DNA from: Gammaproteobacteria bacterium
GTDB taxonomy: Bacteria > Pseudomonadota > Gammaproteobacteria > GRL18
Direction: 5' to 3'
DNA: 64,000 nt
NCBI GenBank assembly: GCA_016744395.1
Contig: JADGEK010000002.1
Span: forward strand, 65,565 to 129,564
Below are positions 26,490-34,863 of this stretch, one piece after another. Position numbers and translations under genes: made by a program. The notes beneath the pieces were generated by a model. The model worked only from the letters and a program-made list of their open reading frames with translations, had not been told where the DNA came from and searched no databases. Each line of letters begins with the position of its first letter. The stretch's first letter is position 1.

Positions 26490-26711
26490 ATGATTATGAA
26501 AGCGAATCATCTCAATCAATATACCGTCCTGATTGGCCTAGACTGGACCATATCAATTAAAAATCATTTTCCAGAACAAAGAATTGCCATTTGTCCTGAA
26601 CTGAAAAATGGGCACACTGTCTATGCTTTACTAAAGTATCACTGGTTTGATCAATTTCCAGTAGTCCCTACAACCTTAGCTGAATATCGTGAGCATAACA
26701 CCTGCGTCTGA
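26490..26711 (+). pseudogene. IS110-family transposase, internally deleted N-terminal remnant
   Basis: A 73-residue frame. 'YTVLIGLDWT' matches the first catalytic strand of IS110 transposases (IGLDWAD). It then jumps to 'LKNGHTVYALLKYHWFDQFPVVPTTLAEYRE', which is normally some 50-60 residues further on. The region containing the DDD/E partner residues and the whole C-terminal half (about 250 residues) is missing. It has a good RBS (aggag) and could still be expressed, but cannot be an active recombinase. Confidence 0.75.
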
Positions 26712-26713
26712 GG

Positions 26714-26757
26714 AGCGAAAAACTTTGCTTGTGCTTTATCAAGCAAAGTTTTTCGCT
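26714..26757. repeat. Perfect 18-bp inverted repeat after the IS110 remnant
   Basis: Arms 26714-26731 and 26740-26757 are perfectly complementary over 18 bases with an 8-base loop. It lies directly after the stop codon of the transposase remnant. It could end transcription or be a mobile-element end; it has no proper T-tract beyond the stem. Confidence 0.7.
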
Positions 26758-27021
26758 TCCTTCAGCACGCATTGGTTAGAACATTGAAGTAAAACGATGA
26801 ATAGGGCTCAGAAGATTATATTGAACTGCCTGCCCCTTCATAGAACAGATGAGATCTGAAATTAAGGTGATTTATGCTGAATTTAAAGTTCTGGCAGGGT
26901 TAACTGATTATTTTAGGTTCATGGTTAGCTTAAAAAAATCTGGCTGCATTTAAATTAAAAATATCTTGAAAATGAACAAAATCTAAACACGCTGAGCAGT
27001 TACATTTATTTAATATAAAAC
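26758..27021. other. Spacer between IS110 remnant and TonB-receptor gene
   Basis: No supported gene. It may contain further decayed insertion-sequence DNA, but I recognise no reading frame. The end of the receptor gene's transcript should fall here; no clear terminator hairpin was seen. Confidence 0.35.
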
Positions 27022-29448
27022 CTAAAAATTCAAGCCCATTCTAATATAATAAAAGGCTCCATTATAGCCAAATGGTGAATATTGCGAATATTGAATCACC
27101 TGATCAGGTCCAGTTATTGAGCTTGAGGTTTCATTCCATTTATCTGGATACTCATCAAATAGATTTTGAACTCCAACAGCGATGTTAAAACGATCACTCA
27201 CCTGAGAAGACAGCTCAACATCGGTTGTCCACTTTGAATCAAAATCATATGTTGTTGCTCCAAAAACACTTTTGTAATGACCAAACTTATTTATATTAAG
27301 CACCATAGTATAATTTTTATAATGATATTGAGTATAAAGCTTAATATTTTCTCTGGGTTGTCCATACTCAAGTGTTGTTAACGTCAAATCATCCACTAAT
27401 AGATCTTGCCCATTTTCACCTAAAATTGAAGGTGCTGTATTGATGTCACTAACCTTGGTGCGATTGTAATGATAAGAGAGGCCAGTTTTCAGTACACTTT
27501 TATCAGCAAACTGATGTTTGTAATTGAGTCTCAGATCAATTCCCTGTGTTTTTGTACTGATTGCATTACTAAAATAGCGAGCCCTTCCCACTCCATAACT
27601 ATTTAAAATATTTTTCACCTCAGCCGAAGTGCTCTCTTTGATATTACCAATAAGCATAATACGATCATCAATAGTTGTATAAAAATAGTCAGTTGAAAAT
27701 GAAAAGTTTTCCGAGGGCTGAAAAACAAAACCAGCAGTAAAATGTGTCGAATCTTCTGCCTCTAAATCCGTTGCACCTAAGGCAATGGAAACAGGATGAT
27801 CGACTGCAAAAGTACCGGTTTGATAGAGTGTATTACCTGAGCGTCCCGTTGTTGTAGCGGTATAATAGGATTGTGACAAAGAGGGAGCCCTAAAACCTGT
27901 ACTGGCACTGGTTCTCATCAAAAAATTTGAGGCAAGTTTGTAGGACAGCGATAATTTACCATCAAAAGTGGAACCAAAATCACTATAATTCTCATAGCGT
28001 GCAGCCAGACCAATATCCACCCTTGCATTAAGATGATATTTTGTATCAAGGTAGGCAGCAATGTTACTTCTACTTTCGTTAACTTCATTCTCAGGCTGAA
28101 ATCCAGGAAATCCCTGTGCTCCCGCATAATTGCTCTCAGAGCCTAAAATATAAGAAGCTTCTTCTCCCTGATGAATCTGATAGTTTTCATGTCTGAATTC
28201 CAGACCTCCAGCAACATCCCAGTCAGCAATTTTTTTTGTCAAATCCAGGTTAATAATTTGTTGTCTGTAAGTGGTTTTACCACTGTCAAATGAAGTAGGC
28301 GAACTATCACCCAGCGAGTCATTTAGAGAATCAGATACTGAAAATGAATAGTCATTATATCCATAGGTATAACTCAGATCCCATTTAATATGATTATCCA
28401 GCACACCTTTCGCACCCGCACTAAAGGAATAATCCTGGATATCAGCCTCAATCATCGGTAAAAAACCGTCAGGATAAATATTGGTATTATTTCTGCCATC
28501 TATGGGACGTCGAAAAAAAGCACCCGCTTCACTATCTCTGTCATCATACAAACCATGCATATAAAATATGAGACCATTTGCAGTCACTATTTCACTATTA
28601 AGTGACAACAGGCCATCAATTGTATCAGCATCACCATAATGATGATTAAACGGATCAGGATTATTATTTCTGGGATCGCCTGCAGGATACTGATCTCTGA
28701 TATCAGCACCTGCTCGGTTTGTCTGTTCCCTGTCTCTGTATTCAGCACTGATATTAATAAAACCATCATAATTTAATGGGATTGAATAGAACAGATCAGT
28801 TTGTTTTACTGCCCCATCCCCCTCTTTGGTCTCACCATAGGTTGCTGTGATTGCATTTTCATGTCCAAAGCCTTTTAATATGACATTAATAACACCAGCA
28901 ATAGCATCAGAGCCATATTGTGCAGCAGCCCCATCTCTGAGAACTTCAACCCGTTCAATAGAAGCAATTGGAATAGTATTTAAATCAACACTGGAAGTTC
29001 CTCTGCCAATAGTACCATTAATATTCATTAATGAACTCTGATGCAGGCGTTTACCATTAATCAAAACTAAAACCTGATCAGGATTCATTCCTCTTAAAGT
29101 AAAAGGACGGGCATGATCAGTTCCATCGGTTATAGATGGTCTTGGAAAATTAAAGCCAGGAATAAAACGCTGCAGAATTTTACTGAGCTCAGTGAAACCT
29201 GTTTGTCGTATCTGCTCTGCAGTAACCACATCAATAGGCACATCAGAAGCAAGCAGATCCCTGTCCCCGCTACGTGAACCAACCTCGGCCTTCAGTTCAG
29301 TTTCCACATTAATAAGTTCATTCAGGTTTTTTTCATACAATCTGTCAGCCCTTCCCACTGCTGCTATATCACTAGCCAATATAATCTCAGGAGCAAGAAA
29401 AGAAATGAAGGACAAATTACTTATAAAGAGAACTTGATTAAATTTCAT
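27022..29448 (-). CDS. TonB-dependent outer-membrane receptor
   Basis: An 808-residue receptor. A signal-like N-terminus (1-26) is followed by a plug domain: 'DVPIDVVTAEQIRQTGFTELSKILQRFIPGFNF', 'RPFTLRGMNPDQVLVLINGKRLH', and 'IERVEVLRDGAAAQYGSDAIAGVINVILK', the classic plug end. The rest is a 22-strand barrel ending in 'GYNGAFYYIRMGLNF' with a terminal Phe, as barrel proteins need. Ligand unknown; no transport genes follow. Its ATG overlaps the stop of the YfiR-like gene by 4 bases, so it is translationally coupled to the c-di-GMP module. Confidence 0.93.
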   Translation of the reverse strand: MKFNQVLFISNLSFISFLAPEIILASDIAAVGRADRLYEKNLNELINVETELKAEVGSRSGDRDLLASDVPIDVVTAEQIRQTGFTELSKILQRFIPGFNFPRPSITDGTDHARPFTLRGMNPDQVLVLINGKRLHQSSLMNINGTIGRGTSSVDLNTIPIASIERVEVLRDGAAAQYGSDAIAGVINVILKGFGHENAITATYGETKEGDGAVKQTDLFYSIPLNYDGFINISAEYRDREQTNRAGADIRDQYPAGDPRNNNPDPFNHHYGDADTIDGLLSLNSEIVTANGLIFYMHGLYDDRDSEAGAFFRRPIDGRNNTNIYPDGFLPMIEADIQDYSFSAGAKGVLDNHIKWDLSYTYGYNDYSFSVSDSLNDSLGDSSPTSFDSGKTTYRQQIINLDLTKKIADWDVAGGLEFRHENYQIHQGEEASYILGSESNYAGAQGFPGFQPENEVNESRSNIAAYLDTKYHLNARVDIGLAARYENYSDFGSTFDGKLSLSYKLASNFLMRTSASTGFRAPSLSQSYYTATTTGRSGNTLYQTGTFAVDHPVSIALGATDLEAEDSTHFTAGFVFQPSENFSFSTDYFYTTIDDRIMLIGNIKESTSAEVKNILNSYGVGRARYFSNAISTKTQGIDLRLNYKHQFADKSVLKTGLSYHYNRTKVSDINTAPSILGENGQDLLVDDLTLTTLEYGQPRENIKLYTQYHYKNYTMVLNINKFGHYKSVFGATTYDFDSKWTTDVELSSQVSDRFNIAVGVQNLFDEYPDKWNETSSSITGPDQVIQYSQYSPFGYNGAFYYIRMGLNF

Positions 29449-29993
29449 TGCACCTCTCCCCTGATAACCTGCTTGGCAATTGCCAAAAGAGGTGCACGAA
29501 TTTTGATGTCAGATCGTTGTGCAGAAGCATAATTGATAGTTAGCTGCGTCTTTTGCATCACGAAATTTAATTGAATAATTCCCCCTCTTTGTGCAAATCC
29601 CCGACGCTCGCTAATGGTTAAAATCGATTCTTTTTGAGCGTAGTTGATCACCTTTTGAACTTCCTGCGGATTATCCAGGGTTATATAAAGGATGTCACTC
29701 TCCTGAATATCTTCAATACGTGTCACATAATGAATTTTAATAGCTTTGCCATGGATTTTTTTATTTTCATAGAGTTCATCTAAAAGCTTATCAAAAGGAT
29801 TTTCATCAATGAGAGTAATAACAAATTTTTCACTCTGTTTGCCCTTATCCGGCCACTCAATAAATTGTGCAAAGCGCCCTAAAAATACAGCCTGTAGCGC
29901 TAATTCTTCATTTGCTGAAAAAGCTGCTGTGAATGGGCTCAATAATGTACACGCTAACAAACTGGTCACAATTTTTTTTAATTGAGATTTCAT
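29445..29993 (-). CDS. yfiR: YfiR-family periplasmic regulator (DUF4154)
   Basis: A 182-residue protein with a signal peptide ending near 'AAFSANEE'. It shows the YfiR layout: 'LALQAVFLGRFAQFIEWPDKG', 'FVITLIDENPFDKLLDEL', 'SDILYITLDN', 'SILTISERRGFAQRGGIIQLNFV', and 'INYASAQRSDIKIRAPLLAIAKQV'. In Pseudomonas YfiR is the periplasmic repressor that binds the sensor part of the YfiN diguanylate cyclase. Here it overlaps the cyclase gene by 4 bases upstream and the receptor by 4 bases downstream, supporting that role. It lacks a YfiB neighbour. Confidence 0.88.
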   Translation of the reverse strand: MKSQLKKIVTSLLACTLLSPFTAAFSANEELALQAVFLGRFAQFIEWPDKGKQSEKFVITLIDENPFDKLLDELYENKKIHGKAIKIHYVTRIEDIQESDILYITLDNPQEVQKVINYAQKESILTISERRGFAQRGGIIQLNFVMQKTQLTINYASAQRSDIKIRAPLLAIAKQVIRGEVQ

Positions 29994-31309
29994 ATAAATC
30001 CCTGAGTGACATGATTACGTCCAGAAGCCTTTGCCTGATAGAGAGCTTCATCAACAATTTTTATTAATTCCTCTCTTGAGTTCAATTGAGGCACGACACT
30101 GCAAAATCCCAGACTAATGGTAACTTGTGTGCTTTGCTCTGCCTCATAGTAAATAATTTTCTGCTCTACATTCTGGCGAATACGCTCAGCTACTTTATGG
30201 GTTGTATCCGCATTCGCATGCTGGCATAAGATCAGAAATTCTTCACCGCCAATTCGACCAACAATATCATTATCCCGTGCATTTTTTTTCAACAATCGTG
30301 ATACTTCCTTAAGAACAATATCCCCAGCTTGATGTCCAATATTGTCATTCACCCGTTTAAAATAATCAATGTCGAGCATAATGACACCTAAATACGATTC
30401 ATTTTTATATGCCTCATTAATTAGCAAGTCAAATTGTTCCATTATATTTCTACGATTTGACAAGTTTGTTAATGGATCGGTATGCGCCAAAATAAAAGCT
30501 TCATCAAGATTAGTTTGTGTTTTTACCAGTTCTTCATTAGTAGAATTTACTAAATTTTTTAAATTGATATTATGCTCTTTTAAAAGATTATCACGCTTTT
30601 TTATCTCATGTGTCATATGATTAAATTCTCTATAGAGTTCATTAAATTCATCTTTGGTATGAGAAACTAAATAAATATCGAACTCTGAGTTATCTTTAAT
30701 GTCTTTAATCGCATGAAGCAGATCATAGATTGGTCTGGAAAATATTTTTTCAAACCAGAAAGCCAGTAATAGTACAATTAACAGAGTGAATAATGAAATA
30801 ACCAGAGAAACCAGACCCTGTTTTTGCATGTATTTTTTAATGACATCGGTACTGCTGGTGATCTGTAAAAAACCAATCGATTCATTGTTATGTATTATGG
30901 AAGTTAACACATCAATATAATCCCATGTAACTGACAGGTTAATATCTGGATAACTGGCAAACTTATCAGCAGACCAATTATTAAACAGTAGAGTACGATT
31001 GTCTATTGTGGTAAAAAGATGCCCTTGTGTATCATATATCTTGATTGAATAGACATTTTCATCATTTAGAATAGGCTGTAAAATTGAACGAGCAGATTCT
31101 CTGTCTTCAAACATTAATGAAGCAGCAATATTTTTTCCACTAACCTTTGCCAATTTAATACTTTCTTTTACTACTGTATTCTTATATTCATACAGATTGT
31201 AGATAAATGAGCTGGTGGTTACCAGAAGCAAGGCCACACCTGCACTTAAACCAAAAAGAAAGATTAATTTTATTCTTATGGAAGTATTTTTAAACATTAA
31301 CTCATACAT
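29990..31309 (-). CDS. yfiN: Membrane diguanylate cyclase, YfiN-like (periplasmic sensor-HAMP-GGDEF)
   Basis: A 439-residue protein. Membrane helix about 13-35, a periplasmic sensor (about 36-155; 'AKVSGKNIAASLMFEDRESARSIL' is typical of CHASE8/YfiN sensors), a second membrane helix (about 160-185), HAMP, a coiled linker, and a C-terminal GGDEF domain. The active site is 'GGEEF' (354-358). An inhibitory I-site 'RDND' (345-348) lies five residues ahead, so product feedback should work. It makes c-di-GMP and is presumably held off by the co-encoded YfiR. Confidence 0.9.
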   Translation of the reverse strand: MYELMFKNTSIRIKLIFLFGLSAGVALLLVTTSSFIYNLYEYKNTVVKESIKLAKVSGKNIAASLMFEDRESARSILQPILNDENVYSIKIYDTQGHLFTTIDNRTLLFNNWSADKFASYPDINLSVTWDYIDVLTSIIHNNESIGFLQITSSTDVIKKYMQKQGLVSLVISLFTLLIVLLLAFWFEKIFSRPIYDLLHAIKDIKDNSEFDIYLVSHTKDEFNELYREFNHMTHEIKKRDNLLKEHNINLKNLVNSTNEELVKTQTNLDEAFILAHTDPLTNLSNRRNIMEQFDLLINEAYKNESYLGVIMLDIDYFKRVNDNIGHQAGDIVLKEVSRLLKKNARDNDIVGRIGGEEFLILCQHANADTTHKVAERIRQNVEQKIIYYEAEQSTQVTISLGFCSVVPQLNSREELIKIVDEALYQAKASGRNHVTQGFI

Positions 31310-31334
31310 AGTTTTTAAAAAATGTTTTCATTGT

Positions 31335-31364
31335 TTCATACACTTATCTGAACTTACTGTTCAA
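31335..31364 (-). promoter_or_regulatory. Candidate promoter with overlapping inverted repeat, c-di-GMP operon
   Basis: On the minus strand TTGAAC and TATGAA are 18 bases apart, ending about 26 bases before the cyclase start. An inverted repeat GAAC-N5-GTTC (31350-31362) overlaps the -35 box and could be an operator. Modest match, no independent support. Confidence 0.35.
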
Positions 31365-31369
31365 CATGT

Positions 31370-31776
31370 TTAGATTTTATCCTATTTCAAGTTTTTTTCA
31401 CACGTAGAATGTGGGGGTATAGGATATATGTGACCATTTGAATACGAAAATAATGCTGAGAAGTTACTGAATATCTTGAAAAAGGTTATCCAAATGCATA
31501 AGGAGTAATCTGCCTATAGGCCTGCAGACATTTTGTTAATGCCTGGTCGCACTGATACTGCTTTTGCACAACACGAGTGAGGTAAGAGACTGTAAGGTAG
31601 AAAGGTACGTGTCTGGGGACTCTTATAACAAAGAGGCGAGGCATGGGATGCTGGAGGTTAAGCGTGCCATGGATGACCTTGAAGCGGCCACAAACAGACG
31701 CACCTACCTCCCTTACAGTAATTTTGCAAACACTTAACGAACGAGCAACCGCTTCTTTTTCTGTTGATTTTTAATT
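31370..31776. other. Unassigned segment, GC-richer in its middle
   Basis: The part from about 31520 to 31740 is clearly richer in GC than the flanks. On the plus strand it carries an open stretch of about 55 codons reading '...RYVSGDSYNKEARHGMLEVKRAMDDLEAA...' to a stop at 31735. No start or RBS is seen and I do not recognise the protein. It may be a fragment of a foreign element or a structured RNA such as a group II intron piece; none of these is established. Confidence 0.4.
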
Positions 31777-31993
31777 TCAGCCCTGCCCATTAATATTCAG
31801 CTTTACTTCTGTTGTGCCACCACCAACATTAATATTCAGGGATGCCAGATATCCCGCGCCCACGACCAAATCGGCAATATCAACGGACGCAGTGGTCACT
31901 ATAGCCTGTCACTTTCCAATCCGAAACTCGTGGCATATTTAAATCAATACAACCAGTCATCGCAAATTCTGCGGCAAGTTCTAAAATCCCCAT
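31777..31993 (-). pseudogene. Small frameshifted gene downstream of the T6SS-linked kinase
   Basis: An ATG at 31993, 18 bases after the kinase stop and behind a strong RBS (agaagga), opens 'MGILELAAEFAMTGCIDLNMPRVSDWKVTGYS' and stops after 37 codons (31880). In the next frame a coding-like stretch continues, 'SVDIADLVVGAGYLASLNIN' and 'VGGGTTEVKLNINGQG', to a stop at 31777. A single 1-base slip joins them into about 72 residues. Either the gene is broken, translation slips, or there is a sequencing error. The protein is not recognised; its position marks it as part of the T6SS operon end. Confidence 0.65.
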
Positions 31994-32010
31994 GTTGGTT
32001 TCCTTCTCTT

Positions 32011-33798
32011 TTATTGTCCAAAATCCAAAATAGGTTTTACACCCACTTTGATCTCCAGCGTCTGCTCATTAAGAAATTCATACCCATCATTAAGGAAAGC
32101 ATTTCTGATCGCTTGCATAGAAACAAATGTTAAAGGTTCAAAATCAGTTCCAAGAATATCAGCAGGTACTTTGCCAGTGATATCTTGATCAAAAGCAAAA
32201 CAGCTGATAAATTCGCTTATCCCCTCTTGATTGGCATTTAAATCAAAAGGCATATCACCTGGTAAAATTAAAGCATATTTTGCAGATACCAGAGCATTAT
32301 CATTAAACCTATTTGGGAAAAAACGAATAATAGAATTACTTTGATCTTTATAATAGCAATAAATATAGGCATCTTTGCCAGGTGTCACTGAAATATTGAA
32401 AGCTTCTCCAGGCTGGAGTAATCCTTGCTGACTATTCGCATAAGAAATAGTCAGGCTCATTTTGTCCACATTCAATTGCTTGTCATGTTGACTTGCTTGC
32501 TCATTTTCTATCTCAAACTGTTCAGCTTCTGGCACAGGTATGGTGTCAATCTTTTGAGCTTGATCCTTTTCCAATGGTATTTCTTCACTGATAGGTAGCT
32601 CTTCATGTATAGGTTGCTCTTCGCGAATCAGTGTTTCTTCAGAAGCAGGTAAACTTTGATCTTCAGTGACAACAATATCATTCTGACTATTTTGCATGTC
32701 TTGCAAGGCATCAGAATAAAAAAACAGACCTATGACAATAGCAAAAATGACTGCAATTGTTGAAAATAAAGCTATTTTAGGGAGATAAGAGCGTGAATTT
32801 GTTTTGTGCGGACTGATATTATTCAATCTATCCGATATGAGCTGACATTGTTGAATAACCTTTTCATAGCTTGGTCGATTGTCTTTATCTTTTGCCAACA
32901 TACTCGTCACCAACTCAACAAGATCATTATCAAGCTCAGGTATCTGTTGAATTGGGTTCACTGCAGTGTCTGAATTTTTACTGATGATCAAATCTGTCAG
33001 GCTTTTGCCGATATAGAGCTTTGAACCCGTCAACATATGATACAAAACACAGCCGAGTCCATAAATATCGGCTTTAAAGTCAATATTGTCTGGATCATCA
33101 AATTGCTCAGGTGCCATAGAGCTTGGGGTACCCACCATATAACCCACTTGGGTGAGGTCATCAGAACGGTCAGCAGTAAAGGTTCGAGCGATACCTAAAT
33201 CCGCCAGCTTGGGGATAAACTGAAAAGCTTCAGGTTCATTATTTTCACCCTGTTGCTCATGCAAGGGCTTTAATAGAATATTTTCTGCTTTAATATCTCT
33301 GTGAATAATGCCTTGTTGCAACGCATAGTTCAAAGCTTTAGCAATATAAATGGTGATATTCAGGGATAAAAGACTAGTGAGTTTCCCTTTTTTATGAATC
33401 CACTCATGTAAAGTAGGACCATTTATAAACTCCATTGCAATAAAAGGCGCTGAAGGGGTATTGTTACTGGCATTCGTCATTCCTGCTTGATAGCAAGAGA
33501 CAATGTTATGATGGGATAATTTTGCAAGAATTTGCGCTTCACGTTGGAAGCGTTTATAAAACTCTTCATCCTCTGGATTAATAAGCAGTAGTTTTATTGC
33601 AACATCGCGCTCCAGAAAGAGTTGGCGACCTTTATAAACAATACCACTACCCCCTTTACCAATCACCTGATAAATTTTAAGATCGGTAATATCAGGATAT
33701 TGGACCCTAAGATCAATTCGCGTTTCATCATCTTCGGCTTGATAATCAGTTTCTGTACTGTCTATTTTCTGATTCTCGTTGTCGGAAGTATCATTCAT
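32011..33798 (-). CDS. ppkA: T6SS-linked membrane Ser/Thr protein kinase (PpkA-like) with DUF4384-like domain
   Basis: A 595-residue kinase. The N-terminus has 'DDETRID' (23-29). Kinase domain about 40-325: 'GKGGSG' (47-52), Lys69, 'HRDIKAEN' with Asp168, 'DLG' (Asp200) in place of DFG, 'GTPSSMAPE'. A membrane helix (341-361) is followed by an acidic linker (370-440) and a periplasmic DUF4384-like domain ('GEAFNISVTPGKDAYIYCYYKDQSNSIIRFFPN'). As the last intact gene of the T6SS cluster it likely acts like PpkA, phosphorylating Thr residues read by the FHA protein and reversed by the PP2C domain. Confidence 0.88.
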   Translation of the reverse strand: MNDTSDNENQKIDSTETDYQAEDDETRIDLRVQYPDITDLKIYQVIGKGGSGIVYKGRQLFLERDVAIKLLLINPEDEEFYKRFQREAQILAKLSHHNIVSCYQAGMTNASNNTPSAPFIAMEFINGPTLHEWIHKKGKLTSLLSLNITIYIAKALNYALQQGIIHRDIKAENILLKPLHEQQGENNEPEAFQFIPKLADLGIARTFTADRSDDLTQVGYMVGTPSSMAPEQFDDPDNIDFKADIYGLGCVLYHMLTGSKLYIGKSLTDLIISKNSDTAVNPIQQIPELDNDLVELVTSMLAKDKDNRPSYEKVIQQCQLISDRLNNISPHKTNSRSYLPKIALFSTIAVIFAIVIGLFFYSDALQDMQNSQNDIVVTEDQSLPASEETLIREEQPIHEELPISEEIPLEKDQAQKIDTIPVPEAEQFEIENEQASQHDKQLNVDKMSLTISYANSQQGLLQPGEAFNISVTPGKDAYIYCYYKDQSNSIIRFFPNRFNDNALVSAKYALILPGDMPFDLNANQEGISEFISCFAFDQDITGKVPADILGTDFEPLTFVSMQAIRNAFLNDGYEFLNEQTLEIKVGVKPILDFGQ

Positions 33799-33926
33799 GG
33801 GGTGGTAGACTCATTTCTGTAAAAAGATTTTAGTCTGATTGTATTATAAGCCTACGATTCATGGCAACATTTATCACCATCTGGTTCTATCAATGCTAAC
33901 AAGGATATTTAGGATAAACTGAATAT

Positions 33927-34220
33927 TTAACCGCCGATTAAAACAGTGGGAAAACCGCCAACAATCATGCCACCATGAGCACAGTTATCCATCATTCTTG
34001 CTGCAGGCATATTACTGATTAATACCGTTGCAGAACCTTTCACAATAGTATCTGGAGGACCAACACAAACCGCCATATCACCCATCCGTGCAGCGGGTAG
34101 AGAACCAATTAAGACTGTCATACCGCCTGGTGGTAAAATAGGTCCTCCAACATGTGGCACTAGAACTGTCACCATCGGACAGACATGCATATCTGTAATT
34201 CGCGCAGCTGGCATTCCCAT
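33927..34220 (-). CDS. PAAR-domain spike tip protein
   Basis: A 97-residue protein that is one PAAR domain. It has three Pro-Ala-Ala-Arg repeats ('MPAARITDMHVCP', 'LPAARMGDMAVC', 'MPAARMMDNCAHGG') and Gly-rich turns, including the His and Cys residues that bind the tip metal. PAAR caps the VgrG trimer and sharpens the T6SS spike. It has no effector extension. It lies behind the vgrG and DUF6931-like genes, the usual cargo-assembly position. Confidence 0.93.
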   Translation of the reverse strand: MGMPAARITDMHVCPMVTVLVPHVGGPILPPGGMTVLIGSLPAARMGDMAVCVGPPDTIVKGSATVLISNMPAARMMDNCAHGGMIVGGFPTVLIGG

Positions 34221-34243
34221 ATTATTTCCCTCTCAATAAATAA

Positions 34244-34858
34244 TTATTTAACATTACGTCCATCACCACCACTGGCTATATCGATAGCAATATTAATCAA
34301 TAGTTGCTGATTTTCAATCACTTTAGTTGGCTCAACTTGTGAAGCTGCCAGTAAAACAGCACCATTAACTGCTTTACCCGTTAAATCAGCAGGAGGTGGA
34401 ACAATCGCATCTTCAACTGGAGAGATATTTTCTCCACTCCAAAAAGCAGCCATTGCTGACCAACCAGCAGCCGTTTTAAATCCAGTAGCTTCTGCTGCAG
34501 GTAATGTCAGTTGACAATTCTCCTGGGTCGGTTTATATACCCATGCTTCTGCAAGTGCAAGTGCTTTAACATCTGAATCAGGCGATTGATCAGTCAATGT
34601 ACTTCTTGCACAGACACAAGCCCACCAGGTACTTTCCCTTTTAGATAATCCCGCGGCTAAAAACATAATGACATCAGTATAAAGTGTTTTCTCAATCAGT
34701 TCCTGAACATATTGAGCAGGTGTCATTTCATCTAATAACAAAGTCATTGCTTCATCAGACAAGTCTAATGAGGCTGCAATTAGCTTTGCTTTAGTTTGCA
34801 TAATCTTAATAAGATTTAATTCAGTCATTTTTCTCTCTTTGAAAAATTTAGCAATCAT
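34244..34858 (-). CDS. T6SS-associated DUF6931-like protein
   Basis: A helical protein of 204 residues at most. 'STWWACVCARSTL' and 'ALALAEAWVYKPTQENCQ', then 'AAGWSAMAAFWSGENISP', match a family commonly found between vgrG and PAAR genes in T6SS clusters, of unproven role (possibly spike or effector loading). The first ATG at 34858 has no RBS; an in-frame ATG at 34828, giving 'MTELNLIKIM', follows 'agagag' at good distance and is the likelier start (194 residues). Six bases lie between the vgrG stop and the longer frame. Confidence 0.7.
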   Translation of the reverse strand: MIAKFFKERKMTELNLIKIMQTKAKLIAASLDLSDEAMTLLLDEMTPAQYVQELIEKTLYTDVIMFLAAGLSKRESTWWACVCARSTLTDQSPDSDVKALALAEAWVYKPTQENCQLTLPAAEATGFKTAAGWSAMAAFWSGENISPVEDAIVPPPADLTGKAVNGAVLLAASQVEPTKVIENQQLLINIAIDIASGGDGRNVK

Positions 34859-34863
34859 TCACA

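Noticed and set aside
26714..26757. Perfect hairpin read as a simple rho-independent terminator
   Set aside because: The T-run lies inside the stem, not after it; I list it as an inverted repeat instead.
31930..32133. 67-codon plus-strand frame near the kinase end
   Set aside because: Antisense to the small frameshifted gene and to the kinase C-terminus, both with better coding evidence.
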